Below are positions 1 to 11,398 of a stretch of 27,073 bases of DNA, piece after piece. Position numbers and translations under genes: made by a program. Every line of letters begins with the position of its first letter. Position 1 is the stretch's first letter. The notes below the pieces were generated by a model. It was not told the origin of the DNA and did no database searches. It was given only the letters and a program-made list of their open reading frames with translations. This DNA comes from Trachelipus rathkii (lineage: Eukaryota; Arthropoda; Malacostraca; Isopoda; Trachelipodidae): the NCBI GenBank assembly GCA_015478945.1, contig JABUQX010065604.1, positions 47,501-74,573 of the forward strand, written 5' to 3'.

Positions 1-30
<30 letters not shown>
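1..30. repeat. (AT)n microsatellite
   Basis: Perfect alternating A/T dinucleotides at the window edge. The tract probably continues upstream of the window. Confidence 0.95.
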
Positions 31-35
<5 letters not shown>

Positions 36-356
36 ATATATTATATATGTGTACTTAAAGCATATTATGCGCTAAGAAGTATTATTTCCATCAGTTAGGC
101 AGGGCCTATTGATATAAAGATTAAGAAGGAAATCATACCATGTTAAGAAATAAATATTATTACATCTTACAAAGTTAAATAAAATAATATTCTTGAGCTT
201 TTCGTTTCCTAAGCTGGAACCTCTTTCAAAAGAAGTATACTAAATTATAAAACTGGAGAACCTATAAAAAAGTAAAAATTATTTACTTGTGTAATATTTT
301 TTTAAAGAATTGGATTAATTTAATTTTATTTTAAAAATTGTTTGGGTGCTCAGGTG
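31..356. other. AT-rich DNA without a recognisable gene
   Basis: No open frame of note, no RNA gene and no recognisable mobile-element motif was seen in this stretch. Confidence 0.6.
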
Positions 357-499
357 GTGTGTAAGAAAGGTTGGATGTAGGTTTCTTTAAATAGTGAATT
401 GGATGATATTAAGGTGGATCCAAAGTCATTGAGAGTGTCTAGAAATATCACCAAATCACTATTTACAGAAAACCTACATCCAACCCTTCTTACATACAC
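357..499. repeat. Hairpin-forming inverted repeat (54/56-nt arms)
   Basis: The left arm (357-410) and right arm (444-499) are near-perfect reverse complements with a few mismatches and short indels, separated by a loop of about 33 nt. Both arms contain the core GGTTGGATGTAGG or its complement. As RNA or extruded DNA this would form one long hairpin. It could be a foldback/MITE-type element or a locally inverted duplication. No target-site duplication was recognised, so the class is open. Confidence 0.8.
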
Positions 500-534
500 T
501 GGTTCTTCTCACATAATCTTAAAACACTAAAATG

Positions 535-910
535 GCACTCTTTTCTTTCCCTTTTCTTTTCCTTGCTTTCCGCATATGCTCTCCTCCTTACCCTCTCTCA
601 AACCCTAGCAACCTCAACTTTATTAACACCACTTTCCAAAAAACCTTTTCTTATCCTACTCACACATCCATAAGCCTTAAAAAAAAAAAAAAAAAATGAG
701 CAAACAAACCCCACTTTACAAACCTCCCATTAACCACTCCTTTAATTCTAGCTCTTTCCTTTCCTCTACCTCAAAATTTCCTCTCTAACCACATTAAAAA
801 CTATTTTCCAACACACAAACTTTACTTCCACTTCCTCTGATATTCCTCCCTCTTAAAAAAAATCTTAAAACCACTGACTAATCTACCCATCCCTCCTACG
901 GAACTCTCCT
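535..910. other. G-poor stretch rich in C, T and A, no gene
   Basis: G is very scarce on the plus strand for roughly 370 nt, while C stays frequent, giving a strong local strand asymmetry. An 18-A run lies at 679-696. No open frame with a recognisable protein was seen. Confidence 0.6.
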
Positions 911-1500
911 AATGATTTTACAAAATGCCATGGCAAAGATTGTACCTGTCTTAAGATTGGTGAAACCCATGATTTTACACGCCTCCCTCCTCTATTATGC
1001 ACAAACGTGACTTCTACCAGTATATTTTATATAATATATATATATTCGCTCTACTAAATTATAATCATTCCATTAATTCATTATTACACTGACACCTATC
1101 TTTACATGTACAAAAATCTACAAAAACGATAAGAGCTCATTGATCCTTTTGCATCACCATCTCAAATTAATTTCAATAAACAAAAAGGTCATTATAACAT
1201 TGACATAATATGAAAAAAAAACTTTTTCACAATTTAAAATAAAAAAAATAAAAAAATTATCCCAAACTTTACAAAATATACATAACTAAATAATTTTTAC
1301 CCCTTTTTTTCATATTGTTAGTTTAATAAGTTGAGTACTTTCTGAATTAAGAGTTTCCAGCCTTAGGTGCAACGGAGAGGAGGTTCATAGAATATTCTTA
1401 AATATTTATTTAACTTGTAAATTTTCAAATATATTTTTTTCTTTATCCGTATCAATCTTTCTTACTCTCGCTTAGTCAATAAGGCTCCTTCCCTTACGAT
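911..1500. other. AT-rich intergenic DNA, nothing recognised
   Basis: No homology-like motif, RNA gene or repeat structure beyond short A/T runs was found here. Confidence 0.5.
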
Positions 1501-1506
1501 AATATA

Positions 1507-1508
1507 GT

Positions 1509-1558
<50 letters not shown>

Positions 1559-1630
1559 ACTCATATATTTATTTATTAATTATAATATATATATATATAT
1601 ATTAATATATTATATATTATATATATATAT
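1507..1630. repeat. (AT)n microsatellite cluster
   Basis: Two imperfect (AT)n tracts (about 1507-1560 and 1584-1630) separated by other A/T sequence. They form the left flank of duplication copy A, as the tract near 10905-10930 does for copy B. Confidence 0.9.
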
Positions 1631-1976
1631 GCTGTGTCAAGCGGTACATTAGTGTTAATAGAAGGATTTGTGACTAGATATTGGCAAAAATAAAAAGAAA
1701 AAAAATCCATTGACTAAATAAATTAAAGGTTGAAAAAGTGGGGCTACTAAGATAAATAAAAGAATTTAATAAATTAATTTTAAAAATTTGAATTAAGCAA
1801 TACTACTATTTGTATTATATAAAATATCATTTAAGATGAGGTAGATTTATATAAAAAAAAATGAAGAATATTGGTATAGGAAATAAGAAAAGAATAGAGT
1901 AAAGAGAGATACATAGAATGAAGAAGAGAGTAGAGAGAGATATAAGATTCCTATATAAATCCATGAGGAATTGATT

Positions 1977-2155
1977 CTCCAAATATAGACCTAATTAATA
2001 TCTCAATCTTGAGTTAACCATCCTAAAAGGGATTTAATTTGTTCGAGCGTTTCTAAGACGGTTTATCCGCCTTTAAATCAAATGCATTACGAATGGACAA
2101 TTATCACTAATGAAGTGCAGGAAAATGACATTAAGTTGAATAAGTTTTATCTTAA
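1977..2155 (+). repeat. Most conserved block of the duplication (copy A)
   Basis: Over about 178 bp this block differs from 11220-11398 in copy B at only four positions that I count, whereas flanking duplicated sequence is far more diverged. One plus-strand frame stays open for about 45-50 codons in both copies, but three of the four differences change an amino acid, so coding constraint is not shown. Confidence 0.7.
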
Positions 2156-2284
2156 TTTTTTTATTTTTTTTGTAGCCTCTGTTCTGTAATGATTGTAATC
2201 GTTCAGAATTTGTTACATAACAAACACGATAAGCTTAACTTTTTTGTTTTATACTTGTTTTGTGTTAAGATGATTTCACGGTTA

Positions 2285-3430
2285 TTAATATATATATATA
2301 TATTATATACTAATATTTAATTTATACTATATTATTTATAGTGACGATATATATATTATAATAGTGAGGATATAAAGATATAACTTTTGATAGTATAGTA
2401 CTTTCTCGTATATAACTATATTATATATATATATATTTATTACGTAAGAGGAAAATAATATATAATATATTAATCAGGTTCATATGTGGTCTGCCTATTA
2501 TTTTTACATACTTTTCCTACTTTCCCCCGCGGCTTCGCTTGTGGGGGGGTTGAATAAGTAAAGGCCTTGGACTGTGATCCACTTTATCGTTTAACCAGAA
2601 GATTCTAAAATTTCTAACTCTACACCCAAGTGCCTAAGGATAAATTAATAAAAATTAATATGGTGTAATAATAGGAATATAAACTTTTAAAAATATTATA
2701 ATAATACCAAGAAAAATAAAAACAAATAGAAACCTATAAGTATCAATGTGTTTCATATATTACCATTCATAGCAGGTGCAGGAAAAAAAAAATTGAAAAC
2801 CAGGGCCAAATTAAAACCCATTCTCCAAATCTATGATTTCTTTTAAATATTATCCTAATCATTTTGAACAGTTCAAATACCTAAATGTTAACAATAAGCT
2901 TTAAACTACCAAAAATGAAAAAAGAAAAGGAAATTTTTGATGATAATGAAAAACCCCATCAACAAGAAAATGAAATTTACAAAATAAGTTACCCATTCAC
3001 ATATTATTGGAACAAAAATCTAAAAATTATATACACATCATATAAAAATTTTAATATTTAAAAGTTACCGATAAAATAAAAAAAAAAACAAATTCGAATT
3101 AACATTAAATAAAATAAATTTACAAAATGAAGCTACACATTAACTTTTTCTTATTAAATATATCCAGAAATATACTGAGTAAAAATTATTAAAAGTAAAA
3201 GTAAGCTGAGTAAAAATAATTAAAAGTAAAAGTAAAAGAAAAAAAATATTAAATTTACATTAATAAAAACAGATTTACTAAATGGAAATTTAGATTAAAT
3301 TTACAAAGTGATTTTAAACTTTGAAACCACCTTAAAATTATTACTAACAACTAAATTAATTTCTATTATTCTATATTCTATTCAATTCTATATTCCATTT
3401 TATTCTCTATTCTATATTAACTATATTATA
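2285..3430. other. Segment present in copy A but missing from copy B
   Basis: Copy B passes directly from the block ending ATTTCACG (about 11515) to the block matching 3440, skipping this stretch. It contains (AT)n tracts (about 2288-2300 and 2423-2438), a C-run/G-run hairpin at 2524-2549 and otherwise AT-rich DNA. It is either an insertion in A or a deletion from B. No gene was recognised. Confidence 0.5.
2524..2549. other. GC hairpin (C-run paired with G-run)
   Basis: CCCCC at 2524-2528 can pair with the G run at 2543-2549, extended by GC and GU pairs around a short loop. It stands out from the surrounding A/T sequence. Function unknown. Confidence 0.5.
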
Positions 3431-4097
3431 TTGCCTAAGAAATATGTAATATTAAAAATTAAATGTTGAAATATTATTGTTTTATGACAATTTTAGAGGC
3501 TAAAACATCATTTTAATTAAGCCTCGTAATATCAATTAGATTTTGGTAGATTTGTTGTAGGAATATTAAAGGAAAATACAGGGAATTAAAATAAACTTGT
3601 ATTCCAATCAGTGTTGCAAAGACGGAAAATATTTTGCTTGCTCCAGTATTTTAAAACTCCACATGCACTCATAAAAAACTTGTTTGCTCCAGCTCCGGCT
3701 CCCAGCCCAGATTCTATTGTCGAAAGACTTTACGAAATAGATTAAAAAATTTATTTTTTATATATTTTTTTTTAATTCAAATGTTGTAAAGAAAGAATAA
3801 ATATTGTTTGGTCAATCATAACGCCATTTTCCTTTCTTGTATAAAGCAGATTTATATTTTTTTTATTGATTTTTGTTTTGTTTGTCTTTTTTTTTGGGGG
3901 GGAAAATATTTTCAGCTCCTCTTCAATGTATTTTCGGTATCTAATTTTATTTGATAAATTATACGATCAGTTTGAGAAAGGCGAAAACTGAAGGAAAAAA
4001 TTTACTCCCTCGAGAGATTTTTATATATAAAAAAAAAATTATCGAAACCCATTTGAGGTCATTTTGCAATTTTTTAGTTTTCTCCATCTCCTTGTAA

Positions 4098-4098
4098 T

Positions 4099-4142
<44 letters not shown>
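4098..4142. repeat. (AT)n microsatellite
   Basis: An imperfect alternating A/T tract that marks the end of the homologous block shared with copy B, where the matching position (12384 onward) is also (AT)n. Confidence 0.9.
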
Positions 4143-4143
<1 letters not shown>

Positions 4144-4408
4144 CGGTGCAATATATATATAATTATACTATTTTATATAATATATTGTAATAACTCAATA
4201 CAATTAAAACATATGAATAATTATTTTTGCTGAGTACTCGTCATGTATATAATATATCTATATAAAGTTTAAAAAAATTTACTTAATCAATTTATCATAG
4301 GGGTTAAAAAACTAAAAATTAACTTAAAGAAAAACACACAGTATTTTCAACGCGAAACAAGAGAGCATAACTTACCGGTTGATTTCGGTGTTATCTTTTA
4401 TTAACTAG

Positions 4409-4550
4409 AGATACATCTAAAGGATTAAATGCAAGTTGCAAATCGCTTCACAAGGTTTCCAATCACCGACCAGTTTGCATATGTCCTAATGGCTCTGACA
4501 GTAACCCACTTACTGGTTGCATAAAACCCGTTTCTGATTATGCAAATGAA
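4409..4550 (+). CDS. Partial EGF-like exon, Dumpy-type module
   Basis: A plus-strand frame open from 4383 to the TAG at 4551 encodes a short cysteine-patterned peptide containing GLNASC, then NHRPVCICPNG, then PLTGC. Alternation of C-x-C with a C-terminal PLTGC and the NHRPVC motif is typical of the EGF-like modules of arthropod Dumpy-like giant extracellular matrix proteins. A possible acceptor is the T-rich stretch ending CTAG at 4408; a possible donor GT lies just after ATAAAACCC near 4530. The cysteine expected before GLNA is absent, so this may be a decayed or partial module. No neighbouring exon was recognised. It lies in a segment of copy A that has no counterpart in copy B. It could belong to a host gene whose other exons are outside the window, or be an isolated relic. 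Confidence 0.45.
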
Positions 4551-4559
4551 TAGTGTTTT

Positions 4560-7130
4560 TCAAAATTATATAAAGATTTGGTTAGTGAATTTGGTTTGTG
4601 TTAGTATATATTTATATATAATTGTTCATAAATATAAAAGGATGATAGTCTCTTATAAGAATAGGGATTGTATTCTAATGTTGTAAGTAATATATGCTGT
4701 TTGATATCTTAAACACTAAAGCCTTGGTACGGCGTTGAGGTATCAACTCTCTGTGCTCATCTTTATCCTGCACTCACAAAAAAATTGGTGCGCAAGGTGC
4801 TGCTATATATTACACAGCATCTGCAGCTTTGTTCATCTATTGAAAATTTATAAATGTTATAGAGTGAAAACAGAAGAGAGGTATACAGGTTAGTGTGGTC
4901 TTATGGTTACTAAAAGGGAGATTTTTCGTAGATATGTGAAATACCAGATCTTAATACTTCAAACTGAGAAAAAAGTCTCGCAGAAGGGAACTCAACTCTT
5001 TACGTTGCTTTATAAAAATGTTTCGTTAAAACAAGTACTTAACATATTATATATTGCATTTAGGTACTGTATAAGTCGGAGAGAATTAGATGTGTAACAA
5101 GAAATCAGAAATTCATTTATTATAATATTTATAAATTAATTTTAGTTTGGTAATAATTATTTTTTTTTATAAAAAAATCTAAGAGTAAAATTGGAAACTC
5201 ATATTGCATTAAGGGTACGGAAGAGCTGTGAGGCTAAGGTTGAATAAAGCCTCTGTATATATCAATTAGCGATTTTTTTAATACTATTGCATTTATAAAT
5301 GTTGAACAGTATTTATCGACTAAGAAATGTGATATAATTTAGTCCTGTCTAACCTGAGAAAGGTTTCTCTTTCCAGCGTAATGGCTTACGGTAAATTCTG
5401 GATTCGATTTTTTAATTAACAGGTCCAAATAATACTTACATAATATTCAAAATTTAATACAAATTGTAGTCTAAAAATAAACTCATTAATATATTTGAAT
5501 AAAAATCAAATTCACAATTATTAAAAATTAATTTAATAATTTGAAGTATTATATATGCATCATCAGTTGCATTTGGGTAAGCGGCGCTTACCTAGCATAC
5601 CCTGAATACACTCCTACATATATATATAATATATAATATATATATATATATATATATGGATGTATATAATAAATTAAAATATATTATGTTATTTTATTTA
5701 TATATTATGTATAATATATATTATATTATAATATATTATATATATAATACTATATATATATATTTCTATATAGTGATATATATAATATATTATATTTCAT
5801 ATATATTTAATTGATTATTTATTTATGATAATCTATAATTTTCTATTTTATCCGGATCTATTGTGACATGTTTACTTTATTTAGACAGTGACAATATATA
5901 TACTGTAACCCAATCACTTAGCTAATTCCACATCATACTTTAACCAATTGAGAAGGTTATATTCTTAATTCTTGTTGTCTTAAATCTCAATTATCAATTC
6001 ATATATTATTAATATTATTAAATTAAATATCTGAAAAATGATCATGAAAAAGTATTTGCTAGAACAAAAGTATACTTGTAAAAAGATTTAAATATAAAAA
6101 AATAAAAATAATTGCAAAAAAGATTATAATTAAGTAACATACCAGGCTATGCTTCCTTATTAATTTTGGACAATTTGACACAAAATGCGAGCCATAGATG
6201 TCAAACTTAACAGGTAATCGAGGATTTGAGTACAGAAGGAACAAAATGAGACTTCTAAATAATATGTTATGAAAGTGTGTAAACATGCGCGCTAACTTCC
6301 ATCACCTATTTTACTACTAAACTCAACTATTAATTAATTTATATGCGAATGCTGCCTATAATCCCTAAATGAATATTTCATAGTTTCCTATATCTTAAAG
6401 CCATAATTTAAATAAATGCCCTATAATATATTTAAATTTTTGATCAAGTGTGTCTCATGTGGATTTCAATTATTTAAATTTAATGTTTTTTTGGATTGAT
6501 TGAAATAAAATTAAAAATTGAAACTCGAAAATCCAGGAAAATGTGATTGTATCCAATAGCGTGGCAAATCAAAAATAATTCCGATTCGATACGTATACAT
6601 GTGGTGTAGAAATGACATCGTGTATCTAAAATATAAGCTTCAGATATTATCTTTATAACTTATATAACCATATTATCTAATAACGTTAATTGTTATATTT
6701 ATTCGACTCTTATCTATTATGTCAGTACATAATATATATAAGTTTAACTATATAGTGATTATTATACATTTACAGATTTAAGGATATATATCATCATATC
6801 TACTACACTCACTTATATATATATATTATGGTACATAACAATTATTATTAACTGATATTTTTAATTTCATTTACAATATATATAATGAGTTTATACGCAA
6901 CTGTTATTTGGTATATATATATTATATGTATTATGATATATATAGTATATATATTAGTTATTATAATAACTATATATATATCCTTATTATATATTTATAA
7001 ATTTTTATTATTTTTTATTAATTCTTTATAATAAAATTAACATACTTTCTCTTTCATATCTTAATATTTTCTAAATATCTAGTGTATATAAACATAGACT
7101 ACAGTAAAATAAGTTTATAATTAATATTAA
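4560..7130. other. Long AT-rich stretch without a supported gene
   Basis: It contains (AT)n tracts near 5616-5657 and 5690-5765 and short open frames (for example 4903-5097 plus and 6059-6286 minus) whose products are low-complexity and unrecognised. The part up to about 6160 has no match in copy B. A T/C-rich tract ending in AG and a following GGTAA frame a possible 14-nt microexon at about 5378-5391, but nothing supports its use. Confidence 0.5.
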
Positions 7131-7132
7131 AA

Positions 7133-7155
7133 TATATATATATATAATATAAAAA

Positions 7156-7199
<44 letters not shown>

Positions 7200-7235
7200 T
7201 AATATATTATAGATATTATATATATATATATAATG
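7133..7235. repeat. (AT)n microsatellite cluster
   Basis: Near-continuous alternating A/T with single-base interruptions. Confidence 0.9.
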
Positions 7236-7319
7236 GAAATAAAATACTATCTCGATATAAATAGGGACTTGACTGCAGAAAATTATTATAGAGAATCATA
7301 ATATCATAACTCTCTGGTG

Positions 7320-7830
7320 TATGTACCAGTAAGAATAACGAACTATTTTCACTGTCTGGATTAACAGTAGTTGAAACACAAGTAAAAATCGTCGATATAA
7401 TGTAAATAAATTGAAAAATTTTGAAATCATTTGAAAACAGAAAGAAACAAAGGAAGGGCGGTTTCCGTCGTGCTCTTTCTCATAGGTTTAATAGAGTAAT
7501 TGAATCAAATACTAGATAATTATAAATATCGAATCTGAACAAAAGGATCTCTCAAAGATGAAATTATCAGCTTGGAATAAATAGATAGAATCTGTTTTAA
7601 AAGAAACGTTAAAAAAAGATTGAAATATAATGAGAAATAAATAGAAAATAATAGTTTATCAAGATAGAGGGTGTGAAATCGTGTAAGATAAGGATTACAC
7701 TCTCTATAAACAAATACTTAGAGATCAAATAGTCATTATAAGGAGTTTTATTAATTCGTATTTGAAAGATTTCCAACACCGAGTTTTGGGCTATGTTGGC
7801 CAAGGAGTTGGTTTTTCTTCAAATCGGGTG
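7320..7830 (+). repeat. Duplicated block, copy A (partner 13320-13800)
   Basis: Shared landmarks include the AACAGTAGTTGAAACA-type segment, the GAAAGAAACAAAG segment and TAGGAGTTTTATTAATTCG, in the same order in both copies. Many single-base indels separate the two. No gene was recognised. Confidence 0.75.
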
Positions 7831-8699
7831 TAAACTATATAGGTGCCTGGATATTTACAATCATGGATGATATAAATAAAATGGTTGCTACAGTAAATAA
7901 CTAGAGAGTAACTCACACTAGTATTTTATATAACCGGAAATTAATAAAACAAGCAATAATAATTTTCCTAATATTTATTTAGAAGTATAATGAGGCGTTA
8001 AGAAAATAAGCGAGCTAAGTATCTATACAATATAGTGACAGTATTACATTTATATTAAGAAAAATTTAATACTTTGAAATAACATAATTGGCTAAAATAA
8101 GAATTGTGAATAACATATGTCCTAACACATAATAAACGTCTACTAAAGAGCGTATTATTTATGGGAAGAATTAGGAACAAGCACTCGTATTTCAGCCGCC
8201 ATCACTTCTTCCTCTGTATTTACGAATTAATTTACACACCACGGAATATACTCTGCACAGTGTATATAATTTTGTGCTATCAAGTTAGCAATTTAATAAA
8301 ACTAAATTTGAGAGATCTGGAGAAATTTGAGTCCTTTTAAACAACAGAATGGTGACGTGTATTCGTTGAATAATATTATCGTATTGTCGTATTCACTTTA
8401 TTTGACGATTTTCCTCTCTGAGGGTGTCAGGCTCAAAACTTATTTGTGCAACTATCCTTATACAATTTGTGAGAATCTAGTTATATATATATATATATAT
8501 ATCCTATATCAATTATACTAATAGTATATAATAGCTAATTCTATGAGTAAATGTGAGAAGGATAATATATATATTTATAAGTTATATATAATAATTTATA
8601 TATAGGTAATAAAATATTAAAATAATAATTAATATAGAATCATAAAACGCTCAAATTCTAAAGATTTTTATTATTATGTAATATAGGTTTTATATATTG

Positions 8700-8800
8700 A
8701 TATAGATACTATATATATATTATATATATATATAAGATATAACATATTTAGTGAGTGTATATATATATAATAATATTATATATATATATATATAGTTAGT
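8700..8800. repeat. (AT)n microsatellite cluster
   Basis: Imperfect alternating A/T tracts in AT-rich DNA. Confidence 0.85.
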
Positions 8801-8995
8801 GAGTATATATAATAGAAGTATAATGTGGTTAAATTAAAATAAAATATATTCAATCAGCCAGTATGTTTGTTTGACAGGACATTTGGCGTCTCTTCTGGTG
8901 GTTCAATACTGAGATGCTTACGGGAAGTGTTGAAATGGACATTTTAATATATATTGATACTATTTATTTGATTACGTAATAATATATTAGGTATT

Positions 8996-9075
8996 ATATA
9001 TATATATATAATATATTATATATATATAACTATATATATATATAATATATATAATATATATATTATATATAATAT
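8996..9075. repeat. (AT)n tract abutting the SINE 3' side
   Basis: Imperfect (AT)n immediately downstream of the minus-strand tRNA-derived SINE. It may be the expanded tail of that element. Confidence 0.8.
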
Positions 9076-9093
9076 TGAGAACACAGGAGATTT

Positions 9094-9184
9094 TACTCTC
9101 CATCAGCGGGATTCGAACATTGGACTCCGCGTCGCAGAGTTAACAATAACCGGATTCTCTAACCACCAGGCCATCCACGTCCCC
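9094..9184 (-). mobile_element. tRNA-derived SINE head
   Basis: Read on the minus strand, the segment has an RNA polymerase III A box (TGGCCTGGTGG, plus 9163-9173) and B box (GTTCGAATCCC, plus 9108-9118) at tRNA-like spacing. The acceptor stem does not pair well, so it is not a functional tRNA. Degenerate tRNA heads with intact A and B boxes are the hallmark of SINEs. The (AT)n tract at 8996-9075 lies on its 3' side and may be its tail. Copy B of the duplication lacks it between the blocks matching 8930 and 9385, consistent with insertion after the duplication. Confidence 0.75.
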
Positions 9185-9384
9185 AAAAAAGAACGCTTCA
9201 AGCGTAGTTTTTAAAGCACCCGGTTTCTCATCCCATAATATGCTGAGTACTCAAAGGCCTGGCCCCCATTTATTCCAGCACCTGATCTAAAACATTATGT
9301 AAATGATATTTAACAGGATTCATTTTCTTGTAAGCTTAAAATATATAGAATCTAGGTTTAATATTTTTTCTATGTCGTCGTCTA

Positions 9385-9640
9385 TCATTCATTTCATCTA
9401 GCTATATGAACTGCCTCTCTCTCTCCGTTTCTATTGCTTTGCTTCGACTACTTTGCCTCTTACTTTTATTTGAGATTTTATCACATCGTTCTTCTTCTGT
9501 TTGTACGTATTATTCCAATTGTGTATCAATCTATTATTATGTGTGTGTGTGTGTTATGTCTGAGAGCGGATAAGGTAGATAGTAGTGTTGACGGTCTACG
9601 GGTCAAGTTTACAGCCAATATATTTTTAATCTATTTGTCA
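9385..9640 (+). repeat. Duplicated block, copy A (partner 14720-14990)
   Basis: Both copies start near ATTTCATCTAGCTA and run through a T/C-rich stretch to GGGTTCAAGTTT / GGGTCAAGTTT and then CAATGAGA / TAATGAGA. In copy A the (AC)n array begins directly after this. Confidence 0.75.
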
Positions 9641-9653
9641 AAGTAATGAGAGA

Positions 9654-9723
9654 CACAACACACCACACACCACACCACACACCACACACACACACACACA
9701 CACAACACACACACACACACACA

Positions 9724-9761
<38 letters not shown>

Positions 9762-10246
9762 CACACACAGACACATCACTACAGACCCACATACACTCAC
9801 TATCACACACACATACACACACACCACACATCAACCATCGAAACACCACACCATACAACAACCACAGTATCACACACTATCTACACAACAACATCCACAC
9901 ACTACATCTCCACACATCACAACACAACACACACGACACACAACACCACACACCACACACACACACACACTTCAATACAACACACACAAAACCACACACA
10001 CATCTATACACACAACACACACACCACACACACCACACACCAACACACAACACACACCACACACACCACACACACACACCCACACACACACACACCACAC
10101 ACACACACACACACACACCACACACACCCACACACACACACACACACACAGCGACACACAACACACACACTCACACACCTCACCACACACAACCACATCA
10201 TCCGCAACTATAACGAACCACACACACACACACAACAGCACCGAAC

Positions 10247-10341
<95 letters not shown>
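9654..10341. repeat. (AC)n microsatellite, about 690 bp, imperfect
   Basis: Plus-strand CA repeats are broken by CCA, CAA and other short interruptions in the first part and become pure at about 10249-10341. Copy B has only a few bases at the equivalent site (about 14985-15005), so the array expanded in, or inserted into, copy A. All long frames here are repeat translations with no coding meaning. Confidence 0.97.
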
Positions 10342-10551
10342 CCAGAAAAAAAATTATCTTTTAAAAAGGAAAAATTTATAAACGGACCATGATTCTTAAT
10401 TTACCCAAAATGCCCTTCCAAAGATTTGTATTTTCATTCTTTTTCTAATTTCATTCCACCCAATTTACCATTTGAATTGGAAGTTATAGTATGATTGGTA
10501 GTTGTTTTTCGACTTTCACACGATTCAGCTGTTGATCATTTCTTGTTGGAG

Positions 10552-10642
10552 AGTTATATACTTATTGGACAAATCTTTGGTTTTGCTAAAGTTTGCAGTT
10601 ATATACTTATTGCGACAAATCTTTGGTTTTGCTAAAGTTTGC
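10552..10642 (+). repeat. Tandem duplication, unit of about 45 bp, two copies
   Basis: The unit starting AGTTATATACTTATTG and ending GCTAAAGTTTGC occurs twice in a row with one small difference. Copy B (about 15185-15232) has it once, so the duplication is specific to copy A. Confidence 0.85.
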
Positions 10643-11130
10643 ATTTAAGTATACTGTGCTGCTAGTTATGACTAGCTCCATTAGCATTCTTTGTAATTCC
10701 TTAGAATCTGATGTGTACAACACTATAAAACATCAACAAATTTTAAATTATTTTGGAAGGTTTCATTCTTTATGCTCTTACTATTGCGCGCTTCCCAATT
10801 TAGTGACCTGAAATTTCCAAGAACTCAAAATATGTTATTCTGGAGCTCAACTTTTAATTTAGCTATGTTTTGATTTACCAATTTTCATATACTATATTAT
10901 ATATTATTATATATATATATATATATATAAATAGAATATTTTTTTTTTTTTTTAAAGATTAATTTTATATTTTTTTTTTTATAATAATATATAGATATTA
11001 AAAATAAGAGAAAAAATACCATTGACTAATAGATGAAATAAAAGAATTTAATAAATTAATAAAAAATTGAATTAGTATACTACTATTGATTAATTAAAAT
11101 CATTTAAATGAGGTAGATTATAATTTGTTG

Positions 11131-11194
11131 AGAGAGAGAGTAAGAGAATAAGAAAAAGAAAGAGAAAGAGAGTAAGAGAGAGAGAGAGAGAGAG
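11131..11194. repeat. (AG)n microsatellite
   Basis: A GA-rich tract ending in a pure (GA)n run. The equivalent place in copy A (about 1905-1945) has a shorter, impure GA-rich tract. Confidence 0.85.
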
Positions 11195-11219
11195 TTTCCA
11201 TAAATCCATGAGATTGAAT

Positions 11220-11398
11220 CTCCAAATATAGACCTAATTAATATCTCAATCTTGAGTTAACCATCCTAAAAGGGATTTAATTTGTTCGAGCGTTTCTAAG
11301 ACTGTTTATCCGCCTTTAAATCAAATGCATTACGAATGGACATTTATCACTAATGAAGTGCAGGAAAATTACATTAAGTTGAATAAGTTTAATCTTAA
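11220..11398 (+). repeat. Most conserved block of the duplication (copy B)
   Basis: Partner of 1977-2155, with four differences counted over about 178 bp. Confidence 0.7.

Larger units (their letters stand above)
1640..10870 (+). repeat. Copy A of a large tandem duplication
   Basis: Blocks of this segment reappear in the same order and orientation in copy B. Matching pairs (A/B) are about 1690-2280 / 11030-11515, 3445-4090 / 11580-12380, 6440-6580 / 12930-13050, 7320-7830 / 13320-13800, 8850-8930 / 14530-14610, 9385-9640 / 14720-14990 and 10380-10870 / 15005-15480. The changing offset shows that A carries extra material: about 2290-3430, about 4140-6160, the SINE near 9094-9184 and the (AC)n array. 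Divergence varies from nearly identical to barely alignable. No intact gene is apparent. Confidence 0.85.

Noticed and set aside
5378..5391. 14-nt microexon between a pyrimidine tract-AG and GGTAA
   Set aside because: The splice-like signals are short and expected by chance, and no flanking exon was found.
9094..9184. Functional tRNA gene
   Set aside because: A and B boxes are present, but the acceptor stem does not pair and no clean anticodon stem is visible, so a SINE head fits better.
9609..10392. Several long open frames across the (AC)n array, up to 248 codons
   Set aside because: They translate only into His/Thr or Cys/Val repeats. A dinucleotide repeat has no stop codon in most frames.
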